From: Pseudovirgaria hyperparasitica
Lineage: Eukaryota; Ascomycota; Dothideomycetes; Acrospermales; Acrospermaceae
Reading direction: 5' to 3'
DNA: 64,000 bases
NCBI RefSeq assembly: GCF_010093815.1
Contig: NW_022985552.1
Coordinates: forward strand, 1,225,943-1,289,942
The notes beneath the pieces are model-generated. The model had not been told where the DNA came from, did no database searches, and worked only from the letters and a program-made list of their open reading frames with translations. Shown here piece by piece: positions 34,235-46,267 of this stretch. Position numbers and translations under genes: made by a program. Positions within the stretch are counted from its first letter, which is position 1. Each line of letters begins with the position of its first letter.

Positions 34235-37145
34235 ATGCTGGAAGATGCACAAGAGTATGAGATACTAGACAACATGGCACGACAGAGTCCTCCAGGACCA
34301 ACAGGGTCAGGCCTAGCCAGTGCCTCTGGTCAGACTTTGACGAGCGGAGAACGAAGTATACCCTCGCGCTCGGGACCTCTCACCAGCAATCCGCCATCCA
34401 TATTTTCCGCTGGACCTCCTGTTCCCCCAACTCTCACAGTCGAGTCTCCATCGTCAAGCTCAACTTCCTCACGTACCCTTACAGCCCTATCACGCCCTTC
34501 CACGAACCCAGGCCGCAGAACCACGCGCTTCGACGGTCCCTTGACTGAAGATGAGAGCAGTGCAGAGAACCCGATCCCACGAGCAGAAAAAGATGCAGAT
34601 GATCCCACTACACCTTTGACGCATACTCGCTCCTACGACCGTTCGAGAGAGTACACAACGTTGACAACTCTGAGCAAACTGTTCGCTGCCAATTTTTCTC
34701 CCGAGTCGTCTCGACAACCTTCGTACACCAGGTCTATCACAGCTCTCTGTCCTCGGCGTAAGTTGAAAGTGGCTCATGTGGCTGTGAAAACACTGCTTAT
34801 GACTTCTAGCCCTTATAAATGAATCTGCCTCTCTTCCCGACCACCTCTATACCAGAGGCCTTCTCGAAGGTCGACATTCGGATATATCTGTGTGCGCTTT
34901 CGGTCGTAAATATCCCCTCCATAGAATTATACTTGACCGCGCACCATTCTTCACTACAGCATTGTCGGAGCCCTGGATTGAGAGCACAGCGAAAGAGATA
35001 ACGCTTCACCCCGACGAGATAGATCCAAGCATTACACAGAACTCATTTGAGCTTGCCTTGAAACGATTATATGGTTGCAAGGTTACCGAAGAGGAGGAGG
35101 AAGCGGAAGCTGTCGGGCTATTCGCCACAGGATGCTGGCTCGAAATGCAAGGTTTGGTAGATTCGAGTATCGACGCCATCCTACGACAAATGAGCCCAGA
35201 AACCCTTTCGCCGCTTGTCAGACTAGTGACAGCTAATTATTATGGTCAGTCAGGAGAGCGTATTCTTTCGTCTGCCAAGTCGATGCTGTGTAGAGACGGG
35301 TGGGAAATGCCTCTGCGCTACTGGGACGGAATTCCAGGGGACATAATCCGAGAGATCATCGGGGGTGATGGCTTCTTTGTTGACAGTGAATGGGCACGTT
35401 GGGTACTGGCAAAGAGGATTCTAGACCGAAGACTTCGCCAGCAAGCTATTGAAGCCGGTCTTTTAGAATCTGGAAAGCGAACAGACATCCGAGCCCCTGA
35501 AACCATCGGGCTCATGGCTGTAAGATTCGATGCTGTGTATCGTCGAAATGCAATCACGACTGGCCGACAGACGCCGGACAGCCACGCACAGTGGGAGTCT
35601 CTCTACACTAACCCTGAAGTTGAGCCTCTCCTGGTCCTACTTGATGAAGGGATCCATTACGTTCACCTCGACTTTGAGCAGTTGCAGTACATACGTGAAG
35701 CTCGCGACGCTTTTGGACTACCTGTAATGCCGGAGAAGGTCATTACAAATGCCTTATGGATGCAGATGGAGCTACGCCAGAAAGTTCTCAATGCCCAAGA
35801 TCAGGACCTTGAGCTCGGAATAAGCAAACCTGCCTATGAACAAAATTTGACCGGGTCAAGTTCTCAAGCGTTAATCGAACATTCGGATTCTATGAAAGGT
35901 AAATCAACAATCAATAGCAGAAACAATGGTGTCTCGGATGACATGGAATCTGGTAGCTGGGACAGCAACGGAAGACCTCGCAAATTCTGGATTCCGAGTG
36001 CCGACTGCAACATCGTAATGGGTGGAAACGCAGAGCCAGTTGTTACCACTTCCAACAATGTACATCGCCAAGCCAGCAGATTGTCTGCAAGCATGCAACC
36101 TGAAGATGCTCAATGGGCCACCGACTTCGTATCATCCCCAACGAATGCTACTAATCCTGATGGCACTGCTCGAACAACGACTCATATCCCAGGACGGCCT
36201 GCCTCAGCTGGCGGCAGTAACGCTGGCCAGCCCAAGCCAATATCGTATACCCACTTCCCTCCATTTCGTTTCGCTGCCGAATTCCCCAACCCACGCCTGT
36301 TGAAGGAGAAGAAAAGAGTCTACTCACGGACTGTCTTCTACGCAGGTAGTCTTTGGAATATCTACATACAGAAAGTCCGCTCCAGTAAGAACGCACAGCT
36401 CGGCGTCTACCTTCACCGTGCCAAAGAACGAGAAACAGAGGAAATCCTCGCAGGTACTGCAGGCTTCTCTCAAGGTAGCGTCGACGAGCGCATCGGGCTG
36501 CTCGAACGCCAAATGCTCCTCCGCAGCGAGCGCCGTCGTGGTCGTCCGATGATGAGTCCTCACCAAGATCACTCCAGTATGGTAGCTGGCGAAGACGATA
36601 CCAGCGGTAGTGGTGGTGATCTCGATTCACCTCAGATCATTGGTTCTTCATCTCGTCCCCGCCGCAGACCCGCGGTCGATCACCAGCCCAGCTACAACTC
36701 CCATCAGGGGCTTGACTACAGGAACAAAGCTTCGAAAGCAGATGCACTATTCAGTACCACAGGCGAAGAGTCCGATGACTCTTCGACCTTGGAACCAGAC
36801 CTTCCAGATCCATCCGCGCGGAGAAATCGTGCTGGCGCTACTTTGCCGCCTTACGTCGACGCGAGACCCACGATTAAAACATACTTCAAGATTTACTCGC
36901 CGTCGAAAGGCGGCCGCCTGTTGAGTGTGTACGAGAGTGCGCCTGACAAATTCAATTTCAGTCAGAGTTGGGGCTGGAAGAGCAGCACGCTGATGCTGGA
37001 CGAGGGTATGGGTACAAGTGGACCAAACACAAGCCCTGGGCTAGACGGAGACGAGGCTGATGGTGAGAATGATATCGAGTTCCAGAAGAGCAGGCAAAGG
37101 AGCGATGGCAAGCTGAGATTCATGGTGGTGATTGGGAATTTATAG
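34235..37145 (+). CDS. BTB/POZ domain protein (germ-cell-less-like)
   Basis: Two exons, 34235-34757 and 34810-37145, encode 952 residues. The first ~165 residues are Ser/Thr/Pro-rich and disordered. A BTB/POZ domain begins near residue 190 (RGLLEGRHSDISVCAFG, then YPLHRIILDRAPFF) and is followed by a helical BACK-like region (about 290-430). The layout resembles the germ-cell-less/GMCL group, in which a BTB domain is followed by a long C-terminal part. A second conserved section (FPPFRFAAEFPNP through VYLHRAKER) lies near 665-740, and the C-terminal ~200 residues are again low-complexity. BTB proteins often act as cullin-3 adaptors, but no partner is indicated here. The 52-nt intron starts GTAAGT and splits CPR and PLINES in phase 1. 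Family call is moderate; function is open. Confidence 0.75.
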
Positions 37146-37711
37146 ATTTCGGTGCTTTTGTGTAGCCTTGGTGTACGGATGGGTCCCAGAATGCACGCAT
37201 GATAACATGATGGTCATAGGAGTATCGGTCCGCACTATACCCTGTACATTAGCTCTCCTTTCGCATTTCACTCGCACTGGCATCGATCAGGCGTCTTTAC
37301 CAATGATGCATTATGACCATTTTATCCAGTAAGCTCAGAACATGATCCGTAAAGGTATATTGTACAGAAGGTCCACGTTAGAGTATCTATCGTCGCATGG
37401 GAGCCCTGATATGCGCAAAATTGTACAGGTTCAGTGGAGAGAGTAGAGTATGCCAGGCCCTGTTCGCGAACGGCTGTCGTCCTTAGGGCGCAGAACCGAG
37501 CAGCATAGCTGTCTGCAATTGCTCGAAATTGCTCACGCAGCATCCTACACCAAACGCCTTTGTAAATGCCCTCTTCCTCATACTGCTTGTCCTGTGCCGT
37601 CTATTATGCCATGGACTTGGCAGGCTGCTCCATCTCATCCCTCATTCACAGCCCCCCAAACATCTCCTCCAGCCTCACCGCGCCCATCCTCCTCCTGATT
37701 CCATCTTCGAT
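37146..37711. other. Convergent intergenic region, BTB gene to TIM17
   Basis: A 566-bp region between two converging genes, presumably both 3' UTRs. A plus-strand frame at 37529-38011 runs antisense through the TIM17 coding exon and is a shadow. Confidence 0.5.
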
Positions 37712-38362
37712 TCACGCGATCGCCCGCGCACTCTCTGGCGGTGGTGGCGGGGCCTCCAGTTTCGTGCCCTCGGCCATCATGCGCTGAAACCCGATGCCCA
37801 CACCCTCAATCACAGCGAGCAGAATCGCGCAACCGATCGCACCGTTGCGTACTGCTTTGAGACCGCCACGCACAGCGAGTGCGCCGCCTGTGAAGCCACC
37901 GGCGATGATGGCGTTCCACGGATCTTCCTTTTTGCGGTAGCCTTTGACGGCGCAATCAAATGTGCTGAAGAGACCGCCCCAGACGCCGAAGTTGCCACCG
38001 AGGACGGGTGAGCGGGCCTTTATTGCTGTGAGGGCTGGTATAGGTGGTTAGTTTGGGTGTCGGATTGCGGATGAAAGAAAGGGGGCGGGGCTCTAAGTAC
38101 CGCCTATTCGTCGCTCGCCGAGAGGACTGTTTCTGAATCCTTTTACACCGTGCCATACTATCTGATTGTGAGTATTTTAGATGGGGTCGTATGCGTTGTT
38201 TGTTGTACCTGCGCCGCCTATCGCCTGTGAGAGCTTTGGTTAGCATCTGTCTTTTGCCCATCACGGCGGCGACTGAGGACGAAAGGCACATACACCCATA
38301 CAGAAAGCACCGCCAAAGTCATTCAATGCCACCCAGGGGCACGGGTCTCGTGTGTGATCCAT
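37712..38362 (-). CDS. TIM17: Mitochondrial import translocase subunit Tim17
   Basis: Tim17 is a core subunit of the TIM23 presequence translocase in the inner mitochondrial membrane. Four exons, 38362-38294, 38224-38209, 38157-38101 and 38034-37712, give 154 residues (yeast 158). The start [20 protein letters not shown] is diagnostic. Cys8 and Cys75 match the disulphide pair known in yeast Tim17 (Cys10 and Cys77). The four-helix Tim17/22/23 fold is covered, with [22 protein letters not shown] and GGFTGGAL glycine motifs, and the C-terminus is Pro-rich. Exon 2 is only 16 nt. All three joints keep phase (0, 1, 1), and the joined protein fits the family without gap. No single open frame shows the full gene, so it would be easy to miss. 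Confidence 0.93.
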
Positions 38363-39113
38363 ACTGTGATGTGTGGGAGATGGACAGGGAGGTCCAAAGG
38401 GAGGTGTGTTGGTGGGACTCGAGGATTGCTAGGATTATATGGCGCGTCCTGAGATCCCAAAGAATAGGTTTGGGGAATGAGAGAAGAGAAGAGAGCCGCG
38501 AGATGTTGTATGTGTGAGTGAGAGGATGAAGTGTCGGATTGGATGGAAGTCGTGTTTCAGGTGACGATGCTGGAGAAAAAGTTGAAAGAGGCGTTTGGAC
38601 GGATGCGGATTAGCGAGCACCGCCACGTATGAATAAGCCACTCGTGATTAAGCCACTCATGCCACAATAGATCTCCCTGACCCATCTCTAATCGAATATT
38701 CTTGTTCACTTTGACTTGAGATCCTCATAGCATGAGTGGTCGTATGGAAAGATACATACTATTCATATTTAATCTAAGCATATACTAAGATAAATCTTCT
38801 CGCTAGATTCTCTAGTTACCGTATGTTACGGTATGTATCAGATCTTTGTTTTCCGAACGCCGCGGCCTCTAGCGTAGACTTGACTGTCAGCTATACTGAT
38901 GATAGCTCCGATAGTGATTATAGGGTGTCTAAGAAGATGAATGCAAAGTGAGTCCTTGTACTATCGTTAGTTTGGACGATAATACAATCAGTATTTGTAT
39001 AAGTGAGTTTTAAAGAGCATTGACTACTATCTATCGGAACTGATAATACCCCAGACTCAGCATATATCAGGTCTTCCGCCGAGTAAGCATACAAGCCTGA
39101 CCTAGGCAGGCCT
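38363..39113. other. Intergenic: TIM17 5' region and an AT-rich patch
   Basis: The left part is the TIM17 promoter. About 38741-38850 is AT-rich with short repeats of CTAG and TATACTAAG type and contains no gene. A frame at 38918-39382 on the minus strand overlaps the secreted-protein gene in another frame and is not supported. Confidence 0.4.
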
Positions 39114-39752
39114 TTACGTTGAAAATAGGTTATCACAGGCCAATTTACCTTTTCCTTGTTGCCGACCATATATAACCTTCCAGTCTGGTACTCGAAAAAA
39201 GCCGGGTTTATTCCCACAGTATTTGTTGATTTCGGTGAACATTGCTGCGAGGAATAGAGGGTGGCACGTCTGCCCATGTCCACTATCACATTGAAATGCA
39301 GTGGCCGCGCCGCTTGGGAAGTCCTTTCGCGGGCCCCATGCCCTTCTTCCGTGGCAATCCTTAAGCTGATATTTTTGGACATTGTCTATATCCGGTTCTT
39401 GGAGCACACCTTCGTCTTCCCGGCATTCGACATAACCCCCCTTCATGCCGTTTGGTAGATCGCCCTCTGGAATGGGGTAGCGCTTATTTGTTCGAGCGTT
39501 ACCACCTGTATTTTCTTCGGGCTTGTATTTGATTTCAGTCGGACAAGTTACGTTTTTTTTCTCTTTCAACCAATTGTAATAATCGCGGCGGGCGTCGATA
39601 TATTCGGACATGGTGGCGGGGGAATCAATTTCGGGGTCATAGTGGCCTAAAACCCCCATGTATTGGAGCCAACCTGGCTCTTCGCAAACGCCATCGGCAA
39701 TGACTACACCGGTGGTAATACCGATGATGACGAGGATGCTTGGAAGACGCAT
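39114..39752 (-). CDS. Secreted cysteine-containing protein, effector-like (212 aa)
   Basis: I do not recognise a family. The single-exon ORF starts at the ATG at 39752 with a clear signal peptide (MRLPSILVIIGITTGVVIADG). The mature part has eight cysteines: CEEPGW, VTCPT, VECRED, DCHGRR, FQCDSG, TCHPL, YCGNK and ACDNL. That even number would suit four disulphides. A Lys-Arg pair at TNKRYPIPEG could be a Kex2 site. No membrane anchor or GPI signal is seen. It stands alone, more than 0.7 kb from any gene on the left and 3.7 kb on the right, between two AT-rich patches. Size, secretion, cysteines and setting are what one sees in fungal effectors or small adhesion proteins, but this is inference. 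An intron near the 3' end cannot be excluded. Confidence 0.6.
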   Translation of the reverse strand: MRLPSILVIIGITTGVVIADGVCEEPGWLQYMGVLGHYDPEIDSPATMSEYIDARRDYYNWLKEKKNVTCPTEIKYKPEENTGGNARTNKRYPIPEGDLPNGMKGGYVECREDEGVLQEPDIDNVQKYQLKDCHGRRAWGPRKDFPSGAATAFQCDSGHGQTCHPLFLAAMFTEINKYCGNKPGFFRVPDWKVIYGRQQGKGKLACDNLFST

Positions 39753-42700
39753 AGTGATATTGATGAGTTGGCGGTGTGTCGTTTCGCGGCCCTAACTTTC
39801 AACCAAAGGTAGACTTTTAGATACAGAGACGCACTGTATGCTAAACATCAGCCATTTTCGACTGACATACATTACTTTATAGGCCAGAAGTTGGTTGGTC
39901 TAGGCTTAGTATGACATACTCTGAAACCCTCCCCTAATCTGGGGTTCTATAGTAATTCGCGCAAGCTCAGGCACGGTACTTTTCGAAAGGTCATCGGCCG
40001 AATGTTATTAGATAAGAATATATATTTCTAATTATTAGCTATAACACATTGACTAGCAAAGTATTGGTTAGATTGTCTACCTAAGAGAAGAGCGCCAATC
40101 CGATTAGTCCAGTGTGTTTACTTGTTTCAAGGCTGATATCCAACAGTACCGCCAAGTAGTCCCGGACCACTCTTTCTAGGTGAGGGGCTTACGAACTCTT
40201 AACTATACCTGATTCTTTTTATAAGGTAAGTTTTTCAGGAGAATATAGATAAAAAGACTCTATCTCTAAACTTTCAGTAAACAGTAGTGACTTTGTTTAG
40301 CTATAGGAGTGGTTGATGGTGTTAAATTTGGTGTGGTTTACGCGAGCGATCGGGGCTACTTGGAGGTACTGTTGAACAGTTTTATAACCCTTCAACGTAT
40401 GGCATGTCACATATTTGGAGCTCTCTCTTGCGTCCTTGACATTTGCGACGTCTGCAAGTACTCATGTATTGCGTACACACCATACCGCCTTCCAAGTAGC
40501 CTGCAAACCGCAGGCAGTGAGAGCCAGACTCAAGAGTACTCGCCATAGAGACGCGAGGATCCCGGAGAGTACCCCGGATTGCGGGGGCGTTATTTCCTCT
40601 GTTTCGTCCTTGATTTGGAAGCTCTTGGTACGTGTATGGCTGTCATGGGGGTCACTGATGTATCTGTGGACATATCAAGTTCTTACTGAATGGCCATCAT
40701 TGACTTTGGCGGGATGGTTGTTGCATGGATGCAACTTGACAAGAAATTTTGATCAGAGAGGGCGGAAGGCAAGGACGCAAGGAAACCATCTGAGATTGAG
40801 TCAAGGATAGAGGTGGCCTGATCAACAAATATTTTACGAGGAAACAAGCAGGACTCTGCTTTGCGAGTGCGGGAGATGAAGTTAAAGCGTTCAGTGCACC
40901 TACAACTGCGGCCTTACCTGGTAGGATTGTTGTTGGCACGTTCGATTAAAGAATCGAAGAATCTTTGGAGTGAATGACAGCGTGATCGTGTTGACTGAAC
41001 GGAGTGCAGCATGTCGTACATTGACGCGGCGACTGTCACCGTCACGGTCTTAGCAGCGCTTGGTATTTGGTTCCAAGAGTGTGCGGATATGTCGCTCGTA
41101 TCATATGAGAAGGGCACGGCCAGCATGAGAGTCACAGCTTTGCACGGCGCTCCCACAGCATAATAATGAAAGGAGTCCTGCAGTGCCTCAGATCACTTCG
41201 AAGGCCCGACGGACGACTTAAGAGAGAATGTCAAGCCATCGCCCCGCGGCTGTTCTATGAATAACCACTTACGCTTACAGAGAAGATGGCTCAATGAAGG
41301 CAGCTTGTTTTACTGTTGCGTCGTGGTGCCAGAGTGGTCTGAGCGGGCAGCTACATAACTAGTAACTACAGCTACTTATCCATGCATGGGAATAATAATA
41401 GCAGCCCAACAGGCCTCGGAAACCAGTCTATATTAAGATCCCGGCACGAAACGTGCATGACATGTGCGTAGTAGAAACCCTATTAAGAGGCGAGTATTTC
41501 TTGCCTTTTGCCTTTTGCCTTTCACCTTTCACTCTAGGCCCTCTTTAGGACTTGCTCAACACAACCATTCCAACACAGTTTTATGGTAATATCGACCCAG
41601 TCACGTCATCAACATTCCCTGCACAGAAGGACGCAAGCACCATCATGCACGAACGGGGGTGCAACTTCTGGGTCCGTACGATGGGATGAGATGAGATGAG
41701 ATGAGGAAAGCTGAGAGGGACGTACCGGTAGGATTGCAGGCGCAGTCGCCCGGGCAGTCGCCTCGCAGCATTCTCGTGTCTGCATTCTATACGAACTGGA
41801 CGAGGAATGGAACATTAGGATTGGTGTTCTCGCAGGGCCATGCAACATTGCAAATATAAACCTGCTGAAGACTGACCGTGGGAGCGGTAGAGGTCTTAGG
41901 TCTTAGGCTCTTACGGCGTATTAATAGTTTAGTGATGCAACGTGGTGGACAGAAGTCCGCAGATCCCGGTACAGGATTGTCATTACCTGCCGTCGAGCCG
42001 CGTTGTTGAAATTCTGCTAACAACGCATCTCCCTAATAATATCAGTCTTGGGCCACTAGAAAGCCATCGGAGTGAATCCGTCGGAGACTTCGCATTGGCG
42101 GCAACATCATAACTTGCATGCGCGTGGCTGTTCAATGTTATAGGTCCGCTGCAGGTGCAAAGATTATGTGCATAAGCCGAATGCGGCTGCAATGTTGGAT
42201 GAAGCATGAGCGTCTACAGTCAGCGCGAGGGAAGGAAAAGGGCCTTACAGTAAGTTCGGCACTTATTAGTCTGGGTAAGTAGGTAGTGTATTGCCAAGGA
42301 GGAAGCTAGAGCTGGCGGCGTTGACGAGAATCCTAGGGAAGAGACCAGGAAGAGGCAGAAGAACGAACTTTATGATTACAGGAGTGCGGCGAGATGGAAG
42401 AAAAGAGACAAAAACTGATAGGGAGGTTAGAGAAGAAAGGAAATGGGTGAGGCACAGGTTGTTACGTACATTCGGGTTTGGTATTTTACACAACGGAATG
42501 GCAGTCAATACCATACGGACCCGATGAGAAAACCACTAATTTGAATATGGTTGATTGCAATCATAACATGGGAGGAACGGGTTTGATAGATCAAGCTCGT
42601 CTATAAATCAGAAAAATGAGTACTTATAACACTCGCTGCCAACGTAAGTAAAGCAAGTACATTTTATCAACTTTTGTCCAGAACCCTGAGCCCCGGCGGG

Positions 42701-43501
42701 AACTGCATGCAGCTTGGATCACGATGAGGCACGTGACGATCTAGCTCACATACATTCAGGGAGATGTTCGGCCCTACTCATAACCACAGGCATCACAATA
42801 TGATCGCATTCACGTCGTTCCAAGGCAATATCGATACCATCAATGGACTCATCGCGCAGGCGACTTCTGCTCGTAAAGCCACATTTCCAGCCTGCGTATA
42901 TCCTCCCGCTCAGTTGCGTTGTTGGCCACCGCCTGTTTGCGCTGCCGCCATATTGCTTCTTCTTATTCGCCCTCCGTATCCAAAATCAATAACGTGGTGC
43001 GATCTGCCTGCATACGCCTACTACAGTATGATTGTTTCCTCATAGCGCGCGGAGCCAACAGATGCTTATTCCTTAAGCGCGGCGAATCGGCCCTATACCT
43101 TACCTAGTGGAGCATAAGCCTTACATTTGATGTTTGCTATTGGCCATCCCTATTGGCCCAGTTGGTAGACCAACAAACCTCAAACATGCGGCTTGGATAG
43201 ATCCATCATGGCAACCTGGGGGGCCCCCCGTCGGAACCATGACCAGTTCAGGCAAAAGAGTCATGGTGAGATGATACCGTCGCTCTTCGCGCCAAGGCTG
43301 TCCGCATTCAGCCTTCTCTGAACCGCCCCAAATCACAGCCGCCTATCGTGGATCCATACCACGGGGTTAACCCTTGGTAGCATTACCTCGTTCATTCATA
43401 AAGCCTATCATTCCCGTCGTTATGCCAAGTCTTTAACCTTCTTCGACTCTGCTTTGGTGCTCACAATACCACACATTCGTTTTTCATTTTTTTCGTTCAA
43501 C
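39753..43501. other. 3.7-kb stretch without recognisable genes
   Basis: Only short open frames without known domains occur. About 39990-40290 is AT-rich with TATATA runs. Near 41500-41530 a pyrimidine tract repeats CCTTTTG, and at 41683-41704 a GATGA microsatellite occurs. A tRNA A-box-like string near 41335 has no T-arm. The last ~100 bp are the leader of the AA5 oxidase gene. Confidence 0.4.
41683..41704. repeat. GATGA pentanucleotide microsatellite
   Basis: Four perfect or near-perfect tandem copies of a GATGA-type unit in non-coding DNA. It is a simple-sequence repeat with no sign of function. Confidence 0.7.
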
Positions 43502-46267
43502 ATGTTATTTCAAAGTCACTCGCTACTACTTTTCTCCTCCTTAATCCCGGCCGCATTTCCCCTAGGTCTTCAAATTGGTCGCGATAATTGGAAGATCATT
43601 GCGGACAGCCAGCACGCTGGCAACGAAGCACAGAAGGCCATCGATGGGTAAATAGGATATCTACTTCTATAGTCGTGACTCCCAAGACTGATATAGGTTA
43701 GCGACCGTAACACTTTTTGGCACTCGGAATACGCCCCGAACGCCCCCCTTCCGCATAATGTTGTAGTCGATATGGGCGAATTTCATCTCGTCGACGGCAT
43801 CAGTATTTTACCTCGACAAGACAATTTCAATAATGGAAACATTGGTCAGCATTTAGTGCAACTAAGCGGTGATGGAAAGACATGGGGTCGCCCGGTAGCT
43901 TTGGGTCAATATCGTAATGACAAAGGTGTGAAAGAGACATCGTTTGTAAGGAAGGTCGCACGTTATGTCAAGATTACCGCTGTTACCGAAGCGCAAAACG
44001 CGCAGAATCCCTGGACTAGCATTGCCGAATTGAATATCCACCAAGTTGCAGATCCCTTCATCAACAGTCAAGGCTTTACATTCACAGCAGACAGCGAGGA
44101 AACTGCTCGGGAGAACGGTCGTGCTTCAAACCTCAACGACAATCTACCATATACCATTGTACGTTCCCAAATGTACGTCTGGAGATAAATGCACTGACCT
44201 CAGCTCAAGTGGCACACAAACTGGAGCGGCAACGCTCCTGCTCATCCCCACTACCTCACCATCAATCAGAATAAGCGCGGTCTAGTTGGCGGTATCCAGT
44301 ATGTCCCTCGCCAGGGTATTGGCGCTATCAACCAGCCAGAGAATGGCAGAATTGGCAGATATCGCATTGAATCGAGCAACGACGGCCAGAATTGGAACAC
44401 AGTCAAGACAGGCACATGGGCTGACGACGACACAAACAAGGCGGCCTTCTGGCCGGCTATTAATGTGCAATATATCCGCTTGGTTGCTTTGAGCGAAGCG
44501 GGCAATCGTGGTCCATGGACTTCGGCTGGTGATGTTCAATTAATGTTTGGCAGCTCGCTCGCCGATCACAAAGCTCCCAGTGCCAGTCTTGGTGTGTGGT
44601 CCCACACTGTTGATTTCCCCTTGGTGCCTGCCGCTGCTGCCAATCTTTACGACGGAGCTGCTGATGAGATCCTTGTTTGGTCTGCGTTCGCAAATGTAAG
44701 TACTCAACAGTGCTCGACCTACACATACTGACGTATGCAGGACCAATTCTTCCAGTTCAACCAAGGAAAAACTCAAGTCACAATTTACAATAGCACTGAT
44801 TCCTCTATGACGCCCCAAGAGATCGCCAACACCCAGCATGACATGTTCTGTCCCGGTCTGAGCATGGACAGTACCGGACGTTTCATCGTGACTGGCGGGA
44901 ACGATGCCGCCAAGACGAGCATCTACGATCCTCGCACCAACCAATGGCAGAAAGGTGCCGAGATGAATGTTCCTCGTGGCTACCAATCGTCAGCTACTCT
45001 TAGTAACGGAAATGTATTCACGCTTGGTGGTTCGTGGAGTGGAGGACATGAGGTTGACAAGGACGGTGAGGTCTACAATATCAAGAGCAATACGTGGACC
45101 AAGCTTCCGGGCGCCAGGGTCGCACCGACCATGACACACGATCATGGGGGCCGCTACCGCTCGGACAATCACCAGTGGTTCTTCGCGTGGAGTAATGGCA
45201 ACATCTTGCATGCTGGTCCCTCTGCTGCCATGAACTGGATCGGCACATCTGGGCAAGGTAGCATTAACGGTGCAGGTAATCGGGCGCAAGATGGCGACAG
45301 CATGAATGGTATTGCAGCTATGTACGACGCGCCTGCCGGGAAGATCTTGACTGCCGGTGGTGCAGCAAACTACCAAGGCGACAATGCCCACGCACGCGCG
45401 CATATCATTACCATTAATGGCGTGGGCAAGAATCCGAGCGTTCAGCGCATTGGAGACATGAAGAATGCGCGTGGCTTCCACACCAGCGTCGTGCTTCCAG
45501 ACGGAACTGTAATTGTTCTTGGCGGTCAGACCCATGTTGAGCCCTTCACCGACACTTACGCCGTAACTACCCCTGAGCTGTTCAACCCACGCGATAATAG
45601 CTGGACTGTGCTAAACTCCAACGCCGTACCACGTACCTACCACTCTACATCATTGCTTCTCAAGGATGGCAGCATTTTCAGTGCAGGTGGCGGGCTGTGT
45701 GGCAACTGCGCCACTAACCACTTTGATGGAGAAGTGTTCTTACCCCCATACTTGGTGAATTCAGACGGTACTACCAAGACGCGTCCGGTCATCACGTCTA
45801 TCAACGGTGACAGCTTCGCCGTCGGAAGCCAGATCCAGATCAAGACCGACTCTGCTGTCACCAGCATCGCCCTCATGCGCCTCGGCTCCGTTACCCACAC
45901 TGTCAACACGGACCAGCGCCGCATCCCCTTCACCGTCTCCGGTACCTCGCAAACCATCACCATCCCTAACGATCCTGGTGTCGCACTGCCCGGCTACTAC
46001 TACGTCTTCGCCCTCAATGCTGCCGGTGTACCGTCTATTGCGCGCGTCGTCCAGATCACATTCACCCAACAAGCTGCCGCTTCGTCTGAAACGCTGCCAA
46101 CCCTACAGGTCTTGCACACGATGCCCGAGCCGGCTCCCGAGACGTCCATTACTGACTTCTTGAACGTCACAATGTTGACAGATCTGTTGCCGCCACTGGA
46201 CGATAGCCTCACGCACTTGACTTCGATTTTTAAGGATGTGTTCGACAAGAGAGAGGGGCAAGAGTGA
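43502..46267 (+). CDS. Galactose-oxidase-like copper radical oxidase (AA5) with two discoidin-like modules
   Basis: The enzyme oxidises a primary alcohol to an aldehyde and makes hydrogen peroxide outside the cell. Four exons, 43502-43647, 43702-44158, 44210-44695 and 44741-46267, give 871 residues. A signal peptide (MLFQSHSLLLFSSLIPAAF) is followed by two F5/8C-type modules at about 25-190 and 200-345, then the kelch-type catalytic domain and the DUF1929 C-terminal domain. Active-site residues are all present: Cys400 (MFCPGLS), Tyr444 (RGYQSS) and Trp462 (GGSWSGG), at the same spacing as Cys228, Tyr272 and Trp290 of Fusarium galactose oxidase. The axial Tyr-His pair lies in RTYHSTS and the last His in VTHTVNTDQRR. 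The substrate-site Arg (YRSDNH) and Phe (EPFTD) are kept, which favours galactose or similar over alcohol-only specificity. About 65 extra C-terminal residues follow the usual end. Confidence 0.93.

Noticed and set aside
37529-38011. 160-codon plus-strand frame
   Set aside because: Antisense to the last TIM17 exon, which matches Tim17 residue by residue.
38918-39382. 154-codon minus-strand frame beside the secreted-protein gene
   Set aside because: It overlaps that gene in another frame, and the secreted frame has a signal peptide and ordered cysteines.
40697-41156. Two short minus-strand frames that could be spliced (donor at the end of NNNPT)
   Set aside because: No acceptor gives a continuous convincing protein, and neither part resembles a known family.
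41331-41400. tRNA A-box-like string (GCCAGAGTGGTC)
   Set aside because: No T-arm or B box follows and no acceptor stem can be paired.
43139-43190. tRNA D-arm-like string (GGCCCAGTTGGTAGACC)
   Set aside because: No anticodon arm or T-arm can be folded after it.
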